Source of the DNA: a bacterium
GTDB lineage: Bacteria > Krumholzibacteriota > Krumholzibacteriia > LZORAL124-64-63
DNA: 64,000 bases
Direction of reading: 5' to 3'
Assembly: GCA_016719645.1 (NCBI GenBank)
Contig: JADJYS010000001.1
Span: 434,001-498,000 of the forward strand
Shown: positions 7,586 to 16,596 of the stretch, piece by piece
How the letters are laid out: each line of letters opens with the position of its first letter
Position numbering within the stretch: the stretch's first letter is position 1
The notes under the pieces: model-generated
What the model saw: the letters and a program-made list of their open reading frames with translations, nothing else
Told to the model about the DNA's origin: nothing
Databases searched by the model: none
Translations under genes and position numbers: made by a program

Positions 7586-8953
7586 ATGTCCCAGTCCCCA
7601 CCGCGGGCGCCGCTGGCGCCGCTGGCCGCCCTGGCCCGGACCGCCGGCTGCGTCCTGATCGCCGTTCTGGCCGGCTGCACGAGCGACGAGGCGAACCCCG
7701 TGGGCTCGGGCCTGCCGGGCCAGCTGCAGGTCAACACGCCGCAGACGGTGTTCGTCGGGACCCTGGCCGTCAGCGGCAGGGTGGCCGTCAAGGACGCGTC
7801 GCTGTCCTACGACCACAACGAGCTGCTCTACTTCGGGAACCAGGACGCCGACGCCTCCGCGATCCTCGCGCACTACGACGTGACCACGCTGCCGGACAGC
7901 CTGCCCGAGGGCGCCCTCCTGGACGAGACGACCGTCACCAGCGTCAAGCTGCGCCTCTTCCGCACCGAGGCGTACGCCGCGGTGCCCGACTCGCTCGTGG
8001 ACGTGGTGCACCCGCTGGTGCCGCAGAACCCGCAGAAGGTGTTCGAGACCTTCACGCTGGCCGCGCCGCTCGACGTCGCGCTCTACCCCGGCCCCGAGCC
8101 GGCGACCGCGGCGCAGATCGGGTCGCAGTCGGGCACCGGCGCCTCGGTCTTCCTGGACCTGCCGGTCCCGCAGCTCCTGGCGTGGGTCGCGTCCGGCATG
8201 AACGGCCTGCTGATCCGCGAAGGCGAGGGGTCGCAGCCCGGGCTGGTGGGCTACGCCTCCGTCGACATGACGACCTCGGGCTACCAGGAGATCGACCTGG
8301 TGGGCGCCGGCACGACGGTCGGGCCCGTGCTGACGGTCGCCTACCGGAACCCCGCCGCGGATCTGGACACCGCCTTCGTCTTCGAGCCGGACGCCGACGT
8401 CTCGACCTTCCACGTCCTGGCGCCGCCGCCGGCGGACCTCGCCGCCGGGCTCGAGGTCCAGACGCACCTGCGCCGCTACCCCTACTTCTTCCCGGACCTC
8501 GCGGGCCTGCCGGACGACATCCTGATCAACCGCGCCGTCCTGCGGCTGGCGATCGACGCGGGCAGCTTCGGGCCGGTGGAGTCGCTCGTCCTGCACGAGG
8601 TGCCGCTGTCCCTGCTCGCGGGCCGCGACACGATCACCGTGCAGGAGATCGAGGAGGCGGCCGTCGTCTCCGACGGCATCCTCGCCGTGGACATCGGCCA
8701 GATGATCTACGACGAGGAGACCTGGGTCGGCTTCGACATCACCGGGACCGTGCAGCGCGCGCTCAACGGCGCGCTGGCGCCGGACACGGTGCTGCTGCTG
8801 ACCGCCGGCGAGGAATTCGGCGGCTACCAGGTCAGCGGGAACTACTCGCCGGACTTCTACTTCGGCCGGATGCTCTTCCTGGGCACGGCGCACCCGTCGC
8901 TGCCGCCCCACTTCGAGATCACCTTCACGCCGTTCAGCGGAGGTGGGTCATGA
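7586..8953 (+). CDS. Lipoprotein of unknown function
   Basis: A 455-residue protein with a lipoprotein signal peptide (VLIAVLAGC, lipid-modified Cys near residue 33). The rest looks like two related beta-rich, carbohydrate-binding-like halves: ETTVTSVKLRLFRTEAY and DILINRAVLRLAIDAGSF are similar strand patterns. No family is recognised with confidence. The start is the ATG at 7586, placed by the strong GAAGGAG at 7574-7580. It ends with an ATGA overlap into a FadL-like barrel gene, so the two are translationally coupled and may act together at the outer membrane. Confidence 0.75.
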   Translation: MSQSPPRAPLAPLAALARTAGCVLIAVLAGCTSDEANPVGSGLPGQLQVNTPQTVFVGTLAVSGRVAVKDASLSYDHNELLYFGNQDADASAILAHYDVTTLPDSLPEGALLDETTVTSVKLRLFRTEAYAAVPDSLVDVVHPLVPQNPQKVFETFTLAAPLDVALYPGPEPATAAQIGSQSGTGASVFLDLPVPQLLAWVASGMNGLLIREGEGSQPGLVGYASVDMTTSGYQEIDLVGAGTTVGPVLTVAYRNPAADLDTAFVFEPDADVSTFHVLAPPPADLAAGLEVQTHLRRYPYFFPDLAGLPDDILINRAVLRLAIDAGSFGPVESLVLHEVPLSLLAGRDTITVQEIEEAAVVSDGILAVDIGQMIYDEETWVGFDITGTVQRALNGALAPDTVLLLTAGEEFGGYQVSGNYSPDFYFGRMLFLGTAHPSLPPHFEITFTPFSGGGS

Positions 8954-10194
8954 GCGCCCCGCAGCGCATCGCGGCCCTCGCCGCCCTCGGCCTGCTGCTG
9001 GGCGCCGCCGCGGCCCCGGCCCAGAGCCCCTTCGCCCTGACGAACCTCGGCCAGGACATCCGCGCCAGCGACGCCCGCATCGAGGGGCGCGGCGGCTGGG
9101 GCGCGGCCGAGAGCGACACCCTGTCCCCGTCGTTCCACAACATCGCGGGCCTGCCCGGCCTGCGGCACGTCGCCATCGCGGTCTGCGGCTACGCCGCGCT
9201 GACCGCCAGCGAGTCGGCGACGGACAGCCGCCACACCAGCCGCGTGACCACGCCGAGCGTGCGGCTCGGCCTGCCGCTCGCCGGCGGCCGCGCCGTGGTG
9301 ACGGCCGGGTTCCGCGCCCTGCGCGGCACCCAGTACACGACCGAGACCCCGCTGGAGACGCTGCTGCCCGACCCCGCGGACCCGCTCGGCGATCCGGTGG
9401 TCTTTCACGGGTCCCGGACGCTGGTGCGCGAGGGCACGCAGTTCGAGGTGCCCCTGGGCGGCGCCTACCGCGTGAACGACCGGCTGTCGCTCGGCGCCAC
9501 CCTGAACCTGGTGCGCGGCGTGGTGAGGGAGCGCCTGCGCGACGACATCGGCACGCCCGACGGCACCGACGATTCGCCGTACGTCGCCGTGTCGGAGGTC
9601 CTCACCGACGACATCAGCGGCCTGTCGACGACGTGGTCGGTCCAGGCGCGGCCCTGGCGGGAGCTGCGCGTCGGCGCCACCGTCACGCCCGGGCACGGCT
9701 GGGACATGACCCGCACCCGGGACATGCTGGGGCTGCCCGGCTCGCGGACCCAGCTCTACGAGCTGCGGCTGCCGGCGACCTGGACCCTGGGCGCGCAGGC
9801 GCCCGTGCACGGCCGCTGGCGCGCCGGGGGCGAGTTCGAGTCCCAGCCCTTCGGCGACTTCTCGGGCAATCCGATCTGGGAAACCGAGATGGTCGATGCC
9901 TGGCGCTGGAGCGTGGGCGTGGAGCGCGCCGAGCAGTGGCGTCGCCGGGGCGGGTGGCGCAACCTGCCGGTGCGCCTGGGGATCTCGCGGCAGCGCTGGC
10001 CGTACCGGGTCGGCGGCGCCGACGTGCTGGAGACCAGGATCGCGGCGGGCACGGGCCTGACGTTCCGCGACCAGACCGGGCACCTGGACGTGGCCCTGTC
10101 CTACGGCTGGGTCGGCGACCGCGAGGACAACGGCCTGGCCGACCGCACCTGGCGGCTGACGGTCTCGCTGGCGGGCCTCGAGCGTTGGTGGTAG
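8950..10194 (+). CDS. FadL/OmpP1-like outer-membrane transport protein
   Basis: A 414-residue protein with a signal peptide (LAALGLLLGAAAAPAQS). The mature N-terminus resembles the FadL/OmpP1/TodX group: GRGGWGAAESDTLSPSFHNIAGL corresponds to the usual conserved Gly-Gly-Ala...Asp...Asn-Pro-Ala-Gly region. Repeated barrel strands follow and the chain ends LERWW. FadL-type barrels pass hydrophobic compounds across the outer membrane; the substrate here is unknown. The start overlaps the stop of the upstream lipoprotein gene (ATGA). Confidence 0.7.
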   Translation: MSAPQRIAALAALGLLLGAAAAPAQSPFALTNLGQDIRASDARIEGRGGWGAAESDTLSPSFHNIAGLPGLRHVAIAVCGYAALTASESATDSRHTSRVTTPSVRLGLPLAGGRAVVTAGFRALRGTQYTTETPLETLLPDPADPLGDPVVFHGSRTLVREGTQFEVPLGGAYRVNDRLSLGATLNLVRGVVRERLRDDIGTPDGTDDSPYVAVSEVLTDDISGLSTTWSVQARPWRELRVGATVTPGHGWDMTRTRDMLGLPGSRTQLYELRLPATWTLGAQAPVHGRWRAGGEFESQPFGDFSGNPIWETEMVDAWRWSVGVERAEQWRRRGGWRNLPVRLGISRQRWPYRVGGADVLETRIAAGTGLTFRDQTGHLDVALSYGWVGDREDNGLADRTWRLTVSLAGLERWW

Positions 10195-10246
10195 ACTCGA
10201 TCGAGGCGCCCCGGCGGGCGCGCGTTCCAACCGGAGGAGAGCTGAC

Positions 10247-11035
10247 TTGAGGCACGGCACCCGATCGCGTATCCGCAACCTGGCCCTCGGAGCCCTGCTG
10301 GCCGCCGCGCCGGCGCTGATCGCGGGCGGATGCCGGGGCAAGACGGCCGAGAGCGCGCTGGACACCACCCTGGCCCCGTTCCGCGCCCTGCCTGCCGAGC
10401 AGCAGGAGCCGGCGCTGCGCCGGGCGCTGGCGGACGGCACGGCCCCGGCCGCGGTCCTCTGGTACGAGCTGGGCAACCTGGCCTACCAGGACGCCTCGGC
10501 CCCCGACGCCCCGCCGGCCGGCCCGAACTCGGCCACCGGCCGCAACGCCCCCCTGGATTCCGCGCTGGCCTACTTCCAGCGGGCCTCGGCCCTGGACACC
10601 CTGTTCGTCGAGCCCCTGGTGAACGCCGGGCTGGTCTGGGACGACGTGGCCGAGGGGCGCGACGCCATCGCCCGCAACGCGGTGACCGCGGCGCGCGAGT
10701 GCTACAAGCACGCCATCCGGCTGCGGCCCGACGACGAGAAGGCCCGCTGCAACCTCGGCTCGCTGAACTTCCGCCGCCACCAGTACGCCGAGGCGATCGA
10801 GCAGTTCAACGCCGTGCTGGCCCGCAACCCCCGCAGCGCCCTGGCGCACTACAACCTGGCGATCATGTTCGCCGAGTCGAAGATGTACCGCGAGGCCATC
10901 CGCGAGTGGGAGGCCGCCGCCGAGAGCGACGGCGACGGCGACATCGGCGAGCGCTCGCGCCAGAACATCAAGGTCATCGAGGACCTGATGAAGTCCGAGG
11001 TCCCGGCGGGGCTCGCGGAGCCCTCCCACTCCTGA
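10247..11035 (+). CDS. TPR-repeat exported protein
   Basis: A 262-residue protein starting at a TTG with a strong GGAGGAGA site at 10233-10240. The N-terminus is a signal peptide ending LIAGGC, possibly a lipoprotein box with a slightly unusual -2/-3 region. Two or three TPR units are visible, the clearest being ECYKHAIRLRPDDEKARCNLGSL and YAEAIEQFNAVLARNPRSALAHYNLA. TPRs mediate protein contacts, probably at the periplasmic face; the partner is unknown. Confidence 0.75.
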   Translation: MRHGTRSRIRNLALGALLAAAPALIAGGCRGKTAESALDTTLAPFRALPAEQQEPALRRALADGTAPAAVLWYELGNLAYQDASAPDAPPAGPNSATGRNAPLDSALAYFQRASALDTLFVEPLVNAGLVWDDVAEGRDAIARNAVTAARECYKHAIRLRPDDEKARCNLGSLNFRRHQYAEAIEQFNAVLARNPRSALAHYNLAIMFAESKMYREAIREWEAAAESDGDGDIGERSRQNIKVIEDLMKSEVPAGLAEPSHS

Positions 11036-11066
11036 CCCGGTCCGCCCGCCGGCCCGCCGGAGCGCG

Positions 11067-12224
11067 ATGAGCTTTCCCCTGCCCGTCGGCGACGCCCTGC
11101 GCGCCGCGCTGCCGCGCGGCGCCGGCGTGCTGCTCGGCCTGAGCGGGGGCGTGGACAGCAGCGTGTCGCTGGCCCTGCTCCAGCACCTCGGCTGCGAGGT
11201 GCACACCGTCACGTTGAAGAACTTCTGCACCAGCGACGGCGCCTTCGGCGGCGAGGGCAACCGCTCGTGCTGCTCCCTCGACGCCATCGACGCCGCGCGG
11301 CGCACCGCCGCCGCCCGGGGCGCCCGCCACTGGGTGAGCGGCGTGGAGCCGGCGTTCCGCGCGCAGGTGATCGGGCCCTTCGTGGACGAGTACCTCGCCG
11401 GCCGCACGCCGAACCCCTGCGTGGGCTGCAACAGCACCGTCCGTTTCCCGCAGTTGACGCGCCTCGCCGACGAGCTGGGCCTGGGCTTCGTCGCGACCGG
11501 CCACTACGCCCGCGTCCTGGCCGGCCCCGGCGGCCCCGGCCTGCACCGCGGCCTCGATCCCGACAAGGACCAGTCCTACTTCCTGCACCGGCTGGACCGC
11601 GGCGTGCTGGGGCGCTGCGTGTTCCCCCTGGGCTGGTCGAGCAAGGCCGAGGTGCGCGCGGCCGCGGCCGCGCTGGGCCTGGAATCGGCGGCGCGGCCGG
11701 ACAGCCAGGAGATCTGCTTCGTGCCCGACGACGACCGCGCGTTCCTGTTCGAGGGGCGCGACACGGGCCGCGGCGGCGAGATCGTCCACCGGGACGGACG
11801 CCGCCTGGGACACCACCGCGGTCTCGAGCACTACACCGTGGGGCAGCGCCGCGGCCTGGGCCTCGCCGACGCCGAGCCCCTCTACGTCCTGGCGCTCGAG
11901 CGGGAGCGCAACCGCGTCGTGGTGGGCCCGCGGGAGGCCCTGCGGGTCGCGCGCGTGCGCTGCGACGGTTTCACGGACCTGGCGGACGTGCCGGACCGCG
12001 GCCCGCCGGACGATGCTCCCTGGACGGCCCAGCTGCGGCACCGCCACGCCGGCGTGCCGGTGCGGTCGTGGTCGCGGGCCGGCGGGGATTTCGAGGTCGA
12101 GCTGGGCGCCGCGGCCGAGGGCGTGGCGCCCGGACAGTTCCTGGTGCTCTACCGGGGCGACCGCGTCTGCGGCGGGGGCCGCATCGTCGGGACCGCGCCG
12201 GCGGGGGAGGAGACCGTCACGTGA
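11067..12224 (+). CDS. mnmA: tRNA-uridine 2-sulfurtransferase MnmA
   Basis: A 385-residue enzyme that thiolates U34 of tRNA-Lys, -Glu and -Gln in the cytoplasm. The PP-loop SGGVDSS is at residues 26-32. The two catalytic Cys motifs are visible as NPCVGCN and SQEICFV. KDQSYFLHRL and the C-terminal beta-barrel (VGQRRGLGL, LYVLALE) are standard. A tRNA-Gln(TTG) gene, one of the usual substrates, lies at 32.9 kb. The stop overlaps the GTG of the AsmA-like gene (GTGA). Confidence 0.95.
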   Translation: MSFPLPVGDALRAALPRGAGVLLGLSGGVDSSVSLALLQHLGCEVHTVTLKNFCTSDGAFGGEGNRSCCSLDAIDAARRTAAARGARHWVSGVEPAFRAQVIGPFVDEYLAGRTPNPCVGCNSTVRFPQLTRLADELGLGFVATGHYARVLAGPGGPGLHRGLDPDKDQSYFLHRLDRGVLGRCVFPLGWSSKAEVRAAAAALGLESAARPDSQEICFVPDDDRAFLFEGRDTGRGGEIVHRDGRRLGHHRGLEHYTVGQRRGLGLADAEPLYVLALERERNRVVVGPREALRVARVRCDGFTDLADVPDRGPPDDAPWTAQLRHRHAGVPVRSWSRAGGDFEVELGAAAEGVAPGQFLVLYRGDRVCGGGRIVGTAPAGEETVT

Positions 12225-13706
12225 AGCTGCCGCGACGCCTGTTGCTGGTCCTGGCCGTGCTGGCCCTGTCGCTGTTGGGGCTGACGCTGGCCGTGCGCTT
12301 CCTGCTGCCGGTCGACCGTTACGTCCTGGCGGCGCTCGATGAAGCGCGCGCGCTCACGGGTGCGGAGGTGACCGTCGGCGACGCGCGGGTCGATCTGTGG
12401 CCGACGCCGCGGGTCGTGCTGGCCGACGTGGCGGCGCGCGGCAGCGGCGAGGCGCTCGCGGCGGCGGGCGCGGCGTCCGGGGTCGCCGCCTGGGTCCTGA
12501 CGGTGGCGTCGGTGACCGCGCGCCCGGATTGGCGGGAGCTCGCGCACCGGCGCGCCGTCCTGCGCGACATCCGGCTGCGGCAGCCGCGCCTGCAGTGGTC
12601 GGCGGCGGGGGGCGGCGCCGCCTCCCTGGCGCAGGCCGACGCGGCCACGTTCGCCCCGGTGCCCGGCCTGCTGCGCGTCGAGGTCGACGCCGCGCGCTGG
12701 AACGGGACCGCCCTCGACGTCGACGCGGAACTGGCGGGTTGGCCGGCGCCCACGTCCCTGCGGGGAGACTGGCGCCTGCGGGAATGCGAGCCGGCGGTCC
12801 TGTTCGCGGCGCTGCCGCGCCCGCCGACCCTGGGCGCCACGCCGGTCGCCGGTCTCGCGGGTGGCGAGGTGGCGGCCGAAGGCCGATTCGACTGGCCGTG
12901 GCCGCTGCCGGCGCCTTTGCGGTTCCGGGATCTCGCGCCCGGGCTGAGCGGCCACGCGGAGGTCGCGGGGTTGGCCGTGAGCTTCGCCGGGTCCGCCGAG
13001 CCCTGGACCCTGGCGGCGAAGGCCGGGCTGCAGGCCGGCCGGCTCGAGGTGAGCGAGGCCGCCATCGGGATCGGCGACGGCCGCGTCACCGGCCGCCTCA
13101 CGGTGACCGGACTGGAAAGCGAAGCGGCGGCGTGCCGCTTCGAGGCGAAGGGCGAGGATCTCCCGCTCGCGGAGCTGTTGCGGGTGCTCGCGCCGGGCGC
13201 GTTGCCGTACGTGGAGGGGACGGCCGGCGCCGACGTGAACGGCGGCTTCGCCCTCGGGCCTCCCGCCGGCGCGGGCGCGGGCCTCGCGTTCGAAGCCGCG
13301 GTCCGGGCGCGCGACGGCGTCGTGCACGCGAGCAGCTGGCTGACCGACATCGCGCCCTACCTGGGGCGCGCGACGCGACCTGCAGGACATCCGCTACCGG
13401 TCCCTGGCCGGCGGGGTGACGCTGAACGGCGGCCGTCTCGCGATCGCGGACCTGAAGCTCGAGGGACCCGACACGGATTGGCGGGGGCAGGGCTGGCTCG
13501 ACCTCGCCGGGCCGTTGGACCTGGGCCTGACGGTCAAGCTGCCGGCCGGCTTCCGGCCCGACCTGGGTTCGATGTCGCCCCTCGCCGACCTGCTGAAGGG
13601 CGACGACGGCCGCATCGCCCTGGGCCTGCGCCTTTCCGGGCGCACGGCGGCGCCCGAGGTCAACCTGGACCTCGGCGCTTCGGGGCGCCAGGCCGGGTGG
13701 CGCTAG
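12221..13706 (+). pseudogene. AsmA-like membrane-anchored protein, one frameshift
   Basis: Begins at a GTG overlapping the mnmA stop, with GGGGGAGGAG 8 nt upstream. The N-terminus has one membrane segment (LLLVLAVLALSLLGLTLAV) followed by VTVGDARVDLWPTPRVVLADV, the usual start of AsmA/TamB-type lipid-transfer proteins. Sequence is coherent in one frame to about 13375 (WLTDIAPYLGRA). It then resumes in the +1 frame as LQDIRYRSLAGGVTLNGGRLAIADLKLEG and ends at 13706. One extra base around 13370-13382 explains the break. Without correction the first frame runs on to 13738 as Arg-rich nonsense. Sequencing error and real mutation cannot be separated here. Confidence 0.75.
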
Positions 13707-13712
13707 TGTCCC

Positions 13713-13741
13713 TTGACAAAGATGGGGGCGCATCTTAACGT
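13713..13741 (+). promoter_or_regulatory. Possible promoter of first tRNA cluster
   Basis: TTGACA, 17-nt spacer, TAACGT, just after the AsmA-like stop and about 87 nt before the first tRNA. The -35 is perfect and the -10 is moderate. Confidence 0.45.
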
Positions 13742-13827
13742 CCTGGTCCGCGGCGCCCCAGGGCGCTGCCGTCGGGGCGGGCCCCGGCGCTTGCGGATGA
13801 CAGCGTCTTTCGGATGACACGGCAGCC

Positions 13828-13914
13828 GGAGGGCTAGTCCTAACTGGTAAGGCAGCGGTCTTGAAAACCGCCGGGAGCGATCCCCTGGGGGTTCGAATCC
13901 CCCGCCCTCCGCCA
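13828..13914 (+). tRNA. tRNA-Ser(TGA)
   Basis: Acceptor GGAGGGC pairs with GCCCTCC at the 3' end and CCA is encoded. Anticodon stem GCGGT/ACCGC encloses loop CTTGAAA, giving anticodon TGA (codon UCA). A class II variable arm is present and the T arm is GGGGG-TTCGAAT-CCCCC. It is not tRNA-Sec, which would carry TCA. Confidence 0.93.
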
Positions 13915-13926
13915 GGATCACAGGCG

Positions 13927-14014
<88 letters not shown>

Positions 14015-14027
14015 GACCCCTGTTGGC

Positions 14028-14104
14028 GCGCCCATAGCTCAACTGGACAGAGCATCTGACTACGGATTAGAAGGTTGGGGGTTCGAATCCTCCTGGGCGT
14101 ACCA
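14028..14104 (+). tRNA. tRNA-Arg(ACG), copy 1
   Basis: Acceptor GCGCCCA pairs with TGGGCGT (terminal G-U pair); discriminator A and CCA follow. Stem TCTGA/TTAGA with loop CTACGGA gives anticodon ACG, which TadA converts to ICG. It matches copy 2 at 18931 except for four positions. It is the last tRNA before the nickel operon. Confidence 0.93.
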
Positions 14105-14109
14105 CCTCG

Positions 14110-14141
14110 AAGGCCCCGCCGCACTGAAGCGGCGGGGCCTT
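14110..14141. terminator. Bidirectional hairpin between tRNA cluster and nickel operon
   Basis: A perfect 13-bp stem AAGGCCCCGCCGC/GCGGCGGGGCCTT with loop ACTGAA. The + side reads on into TTCGTTCG. It sits between convergent units (tRNA-Arg copy 1 and nikR), so it probably terminates both. Confidence 0.75.
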
Positions 14142-14167
14142 CGTTCGTCCGCCCGGCGCCGGCGCGT

Positions 14168-14587
14168 TCAGTCGTCGACGACGGCGGTGCGCGCCAGCTC
14201 CGCGAAGCTCACGCCCTTCAGGCCGCCGATCTCCAGCGCCATGCGCTCGATCTCGCCCGGGGTGCCGCGCAGCACGATGGTCTCGAGGCAGTGGTCGTGG
14301 TCGAGGTGCACGTGCTGCGTGCAGAGGATGTGCACGAAGCGGTGGTGCTGGACCCGGTGCAGCTTGTCGGTGAGGCCGCGGCGGTGGTGGTCGTAGATGA
14401 TGGTCAGCACGCCGTGCACCTCGCTGCCGGCGCCGGCCCAGGCTTCCTCCACCAGGCGGGCGCGGATCAGGTCGCGCACGAACTCCGAGCGGGAGTCGTA
14501 GCCGCGGCCGACGATGCGGCGGTCCAGCTCGGCCAGCAGCGTCGCGGGCAGCGACACCGAGAAGCGGATGGTCTCCCTGGCGGTCAT
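14168..14587 (-). CDS. nikR: Nickel-responsive regulator NikR
   Basis: A 139-residue ribbon-helix-helix repressor with a C-terminal ACT-like nickel-binding domain. The RHH half is visible as TIRFSVSLPATLLAELDR with RSEFVRDLIR. The nickel site matches E. coli NikR: His92, His94 and Cys100 in QHVHLDHDHCLE, with a further His at 81/82. NikR with bound nickel normally represses nickel uptake genes. It is the last gene of the operon, 4 nt after nikO. A candidate operator lies at the operon head (18780-18806), so the operon is probably autoregulated. Confidence 0.95.
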   Translation of the reverse strand: MTARETIRFSVSLPATLLAELDRRIVGRGYDSRSEFVRDLIRARLVEEAWAGAGSEVHGVLTIIYDHHRRGLTDKLHRVQHHRFVHILCTQHVHLDHDHCLETIVLRGTPGEIERMALEIGGLKGVSFAELARTAVVDD

Positions 14588-14591
14588 GGCC

Positions 14592-15365
14592 CTAGTCCCA
14601 GTCGTGGGTGTGGTCGTGGCGGTGCTCGCGGCCGCCGTGGCGGTGGCGGTGCCCGTGCACCAGGTTCGCGCGGCGCAGCAGGTCCAGGTCGCCGGCCAGG
14701 TCGTCCACGACGCCGTCGTGCAGCAGCGTGTGGTCCTCGCCCAGCACGAGGCAGCGCGAACCCAGCTCCGGCGCCAGCGACAGGTTGTGCGTGGTCACCA
14801 GCAGAGTCTGGCCGAGGTCCTGCAGGAAGTCCACCAGCCATCCGGTGGAGCGCGGGTCCAGCGCGGCGGTGGGCTCGTCCAGCAGCAGCAGCCGCGGCTC
14901 CAGCACCAGCAGCGAGGCGAGGCAGACCATCTGCTTCTGGCCCGCGCTGAGCGTCCACGGCGCGCGGTCGAGCAGGCCGGCGACGCCCAGGGCCGCCGAC
15001 CAGCGCGCGACCCTGGCGTCCGCATCGGCGAGGCCGTGCTGGCGCGGGCCGAAGGCGATCTCGTCGCGGACGGTCGGGTTGAAGAGCATGGCGTCGGCGT
15101 GCTGGAAGAGCAGGCCGACCTCGGCGCGGAAGCGGCGGCGGAACGCGGCGTCGCGCAGGGCCGCGGCGTCGACGGGCCGGCCGTCGTAGAGGTAGCGGCC
15201 GGAGCGCGGCGCGACGAGCCCGGCGAGGATCTTCAGCAGCGTCGACTTCCCGCAGCCGTTGCAGCCGAGCAGGACGGCCTTCTCGCCCTCGGCGAGGCGG
15301 AAGCCGACGTCGCGCAGGGTCGCCGCGCCGTCGTAGTCGTGGCCGAGACGTTCAACGCTGATCAA
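14592..15365 (-). CDS. nikO: ECF nickel transporter ATPase NikO (CbiO family)
   Basis: A 257-residue ABC ATPase that energises NikMQ. Walker A is LGCNGCGKST at about 34-42, the signature is LSAGQKQ, Walker B is LLLLDEPTAALD, and the switch His is in TTHNLS. The last 22 residues carry eight His (starting VHGHRHRHGG), a tail not found in ordinary CbiO proteins and likely to bind metal. The start is a TTG overlapping the 3' end of nikQ by 14 nt. The nickel assignment rests on NikR and on NikL/NikK-type partners; cobalt is the alternative. Confidence 0.9.
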   Translation of the reverse strand: MISVERLGHDYDGAATLRDVGFRLAEGEKAVLLGCNGCGKSTLLKILAGLVAPRSGRYLYDGRPVDAAALRDAAFRRRFRAEVGLLFQHADAMLFNPTVRDEIAFGPRQHGLADADARVARWSAALGVAGLLDRAPWTLSAGQKQMVCLASLLVLEPRLLLLDEPTAALDPRSTGWLVDFLQDLGQTLLVTTHNLSLAPELGSRCLVLGEDHTLLHDGVVDDLAGDLDLLRRANLVHGHRHRHGGREHRHDHTHDWD

Positions 15366-15909
15366 GGAAGAACCCCCGCGCGTCCAGGGCCTGGGCGATC
15401 TCGCCGGCGTCGTGCTCGGCCCGCCTGAGGAACCAGGCGCCGGTCGCCGCGCCGTGGCGCAACGCCGTCGCCGTCGAGACGCGCCGCGGCGAGCGGCAGC
15501 GCAGGGCCAGCCGGAAGTCCGCGTGCAGGCGCCGGAAGGTCAGCACCTGGCTGACGGCCAGCACCAGCGCGAAGCGCAGCGTGCGGGAGAACCCCAGCGC
15601 CCGCTGCAGGTCGACGCGGGCGGCCAGCGCGAACGTCAGGCACGTCATCAGCAGCACGCGCAGGTTCAGCCGCAGCAGCGCGGCGCCGGCCGGGCGCTGC
15701 TCCCACCACGCCGCCGCCAGCCAGCCCAGCGAGACCGCCGCGGCGAAGGGGGCCGCGGCGCGCAGGGCCCGTCCCAGCACCCGCGGCGCCCGCCGGCCGG
15801 ACAGCAGCAGGACCGCGGCCAGCGCGGCGGCGAGGCGGGCGGGTTCGTGCACGAACGTCGCGGCCACGATCGCGGCGAGGTAGAGCAGCAGCAGCGCGCG
15901 GTCCTTCAC
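15352..15909 (-). CDS. nikQ: ECF nickel transporter membrane subunit NikQ (CbiQ family)
   Basis: A 185-residue membrane coupling (T) subunit, shorter than typical CbiQ (about 220-260). Hydrophobic segments are followed by the two coupling motifs that contact the ATPase, visible as ALRCRS and QALDARGF. The GTG start overlaps the nikM stop (GTGA). Its place between nikM and nikO is standard for CbiMNQO/NikMNQO modules. The assignment as a T subunit is firm; the short length may reflect a reduced N-terminal region. Confidence 0.87.
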   Translation of the reverse strand: MKDRALLLLYLAAIVAATFVHEPARLAAALAAVLLLSGRRAPRVLGRALRAAAPFAAAVSLGWLAAAWWEQRPAGAALLRLNLRVLLMTCLTFALAARVDLQRALGFSRTLRFALVLAVSQVLTFRRLHADFRLALRCRSPRRVSTATALRHGAATGAWFLRRAEHDAGEIAQALDARGFFLDQR

Positions 15910-16574
15910 GGCGCCTCCGGTCCCCGGCCGGGCGGCGCCGGCGCGGTCCGCGGGGCCAGGAAGCGGCCGGCCAGCAGCGCGAGCGCGCCGTCCGCCACGC
16001 CCACCGCCAGGTGCGGCAGCACCACGGCCGGCAGCGTGGTCTTCCAGCCGAAGGGGAAGAACAGCGGCGACCCGTCCGGCGCGTGCGAAAGCAAGGGCTG
16101 CAGTCCGAGCACGCCGGCCATGACCAGCGCGGCGGCCACGGTGCCGGCCCAGCCCGCCGCGAACAGCGCCGCGTCGCGGCTCCAGCGCCGCAGCAGGCCG
16201 TACGCGCCGACCGCGGCCAGGCTGCCGACGAGCCCCATCGCCAGGGCGTTGACCGGCAGCGCCGTCACGCCGCCGTCCCCGAAGAGCAGCGCCTGCAGCA
16301 GGAAGACCAGCGACAGCGACAGGAACGCGTTCCAGACGCCGAACAGCACCGCCAGCATGCCGATGCCCGCGACGTGGACCGTCGTGCCGCCCGGCAGGGG
16401 CACCGTGATCATCATCAGCACGAAGGCCGCCGCGGTGACCACCGCCAGGCGCGGCAGCGTCGCCGCGTCCAGGCGGGCGCGCAGCCGGCGCAGGCCGGCC
16501 GCCCACATCACGCCGGCGACGCCGTAGGCGGGCAGGTAGGTCTGGGGTCCCAGGAATCCGTCGGGCACGTGCAC
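15906..16574 (-). CDS. nikM: ECF nickel transporter substrate-binding subunit NikM (CbiM family)
   Basis: A 222-residue membrane S component. It starts (GTG) with MHVPDGFLGP, the CbiM/NikM N-terminal motif in which the N-terminal amine, His2 and a further His ligate the metal. VHVAGIGMLAVLFG and LPVNALAMGLVG are conserved CbiM segments. A second His-containing segment (LPHLAVGVADG) lies near the C-terminus. GGGAGC precedes the start. No NikN/CbiN-type small subunit is present; NikL and NikK-like proteins occupy that role upstream. Confidence 0.93.
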   Translation of the reverse strand: MHVPDGFLGPQTYLPAYGVAGVMWAAGLRRLRARLDAATLPRLAVVTAAAFVLMMITVPLPGGTTVHVAGIGMLAVLFGVWNAFLSLSLVFLLQALLFGDGGVTALPVNALAMGLVGSLAAVGAYGLLRRWSRDAALFAAGWAGTVAAALVMAGVLGLQPLLSHAPDGSPLFFPFGWKTTLPAVVLPHLAVGVADGALALLAGRFLAPRTAPAPPGRGPEAP

Positions 16575-16596
16575 GGCCGCTCCCGTTCGTCGAAGA

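Noticed and set aside
13828..13914. tRNA-Sec as partner of the selA gene
   Set aside because: The anticodon loop CTTGAAA gives TGA (reads UCA, Ser), not TCA, and the acceptor is 7 bp.
14028..14104. tRNA-Arg copy 1 as a pseudogene
   Set aside because: Only the first acceptor pair is weakened (G-U); all arms, the anticodon and CCA are intact, so it probably works.
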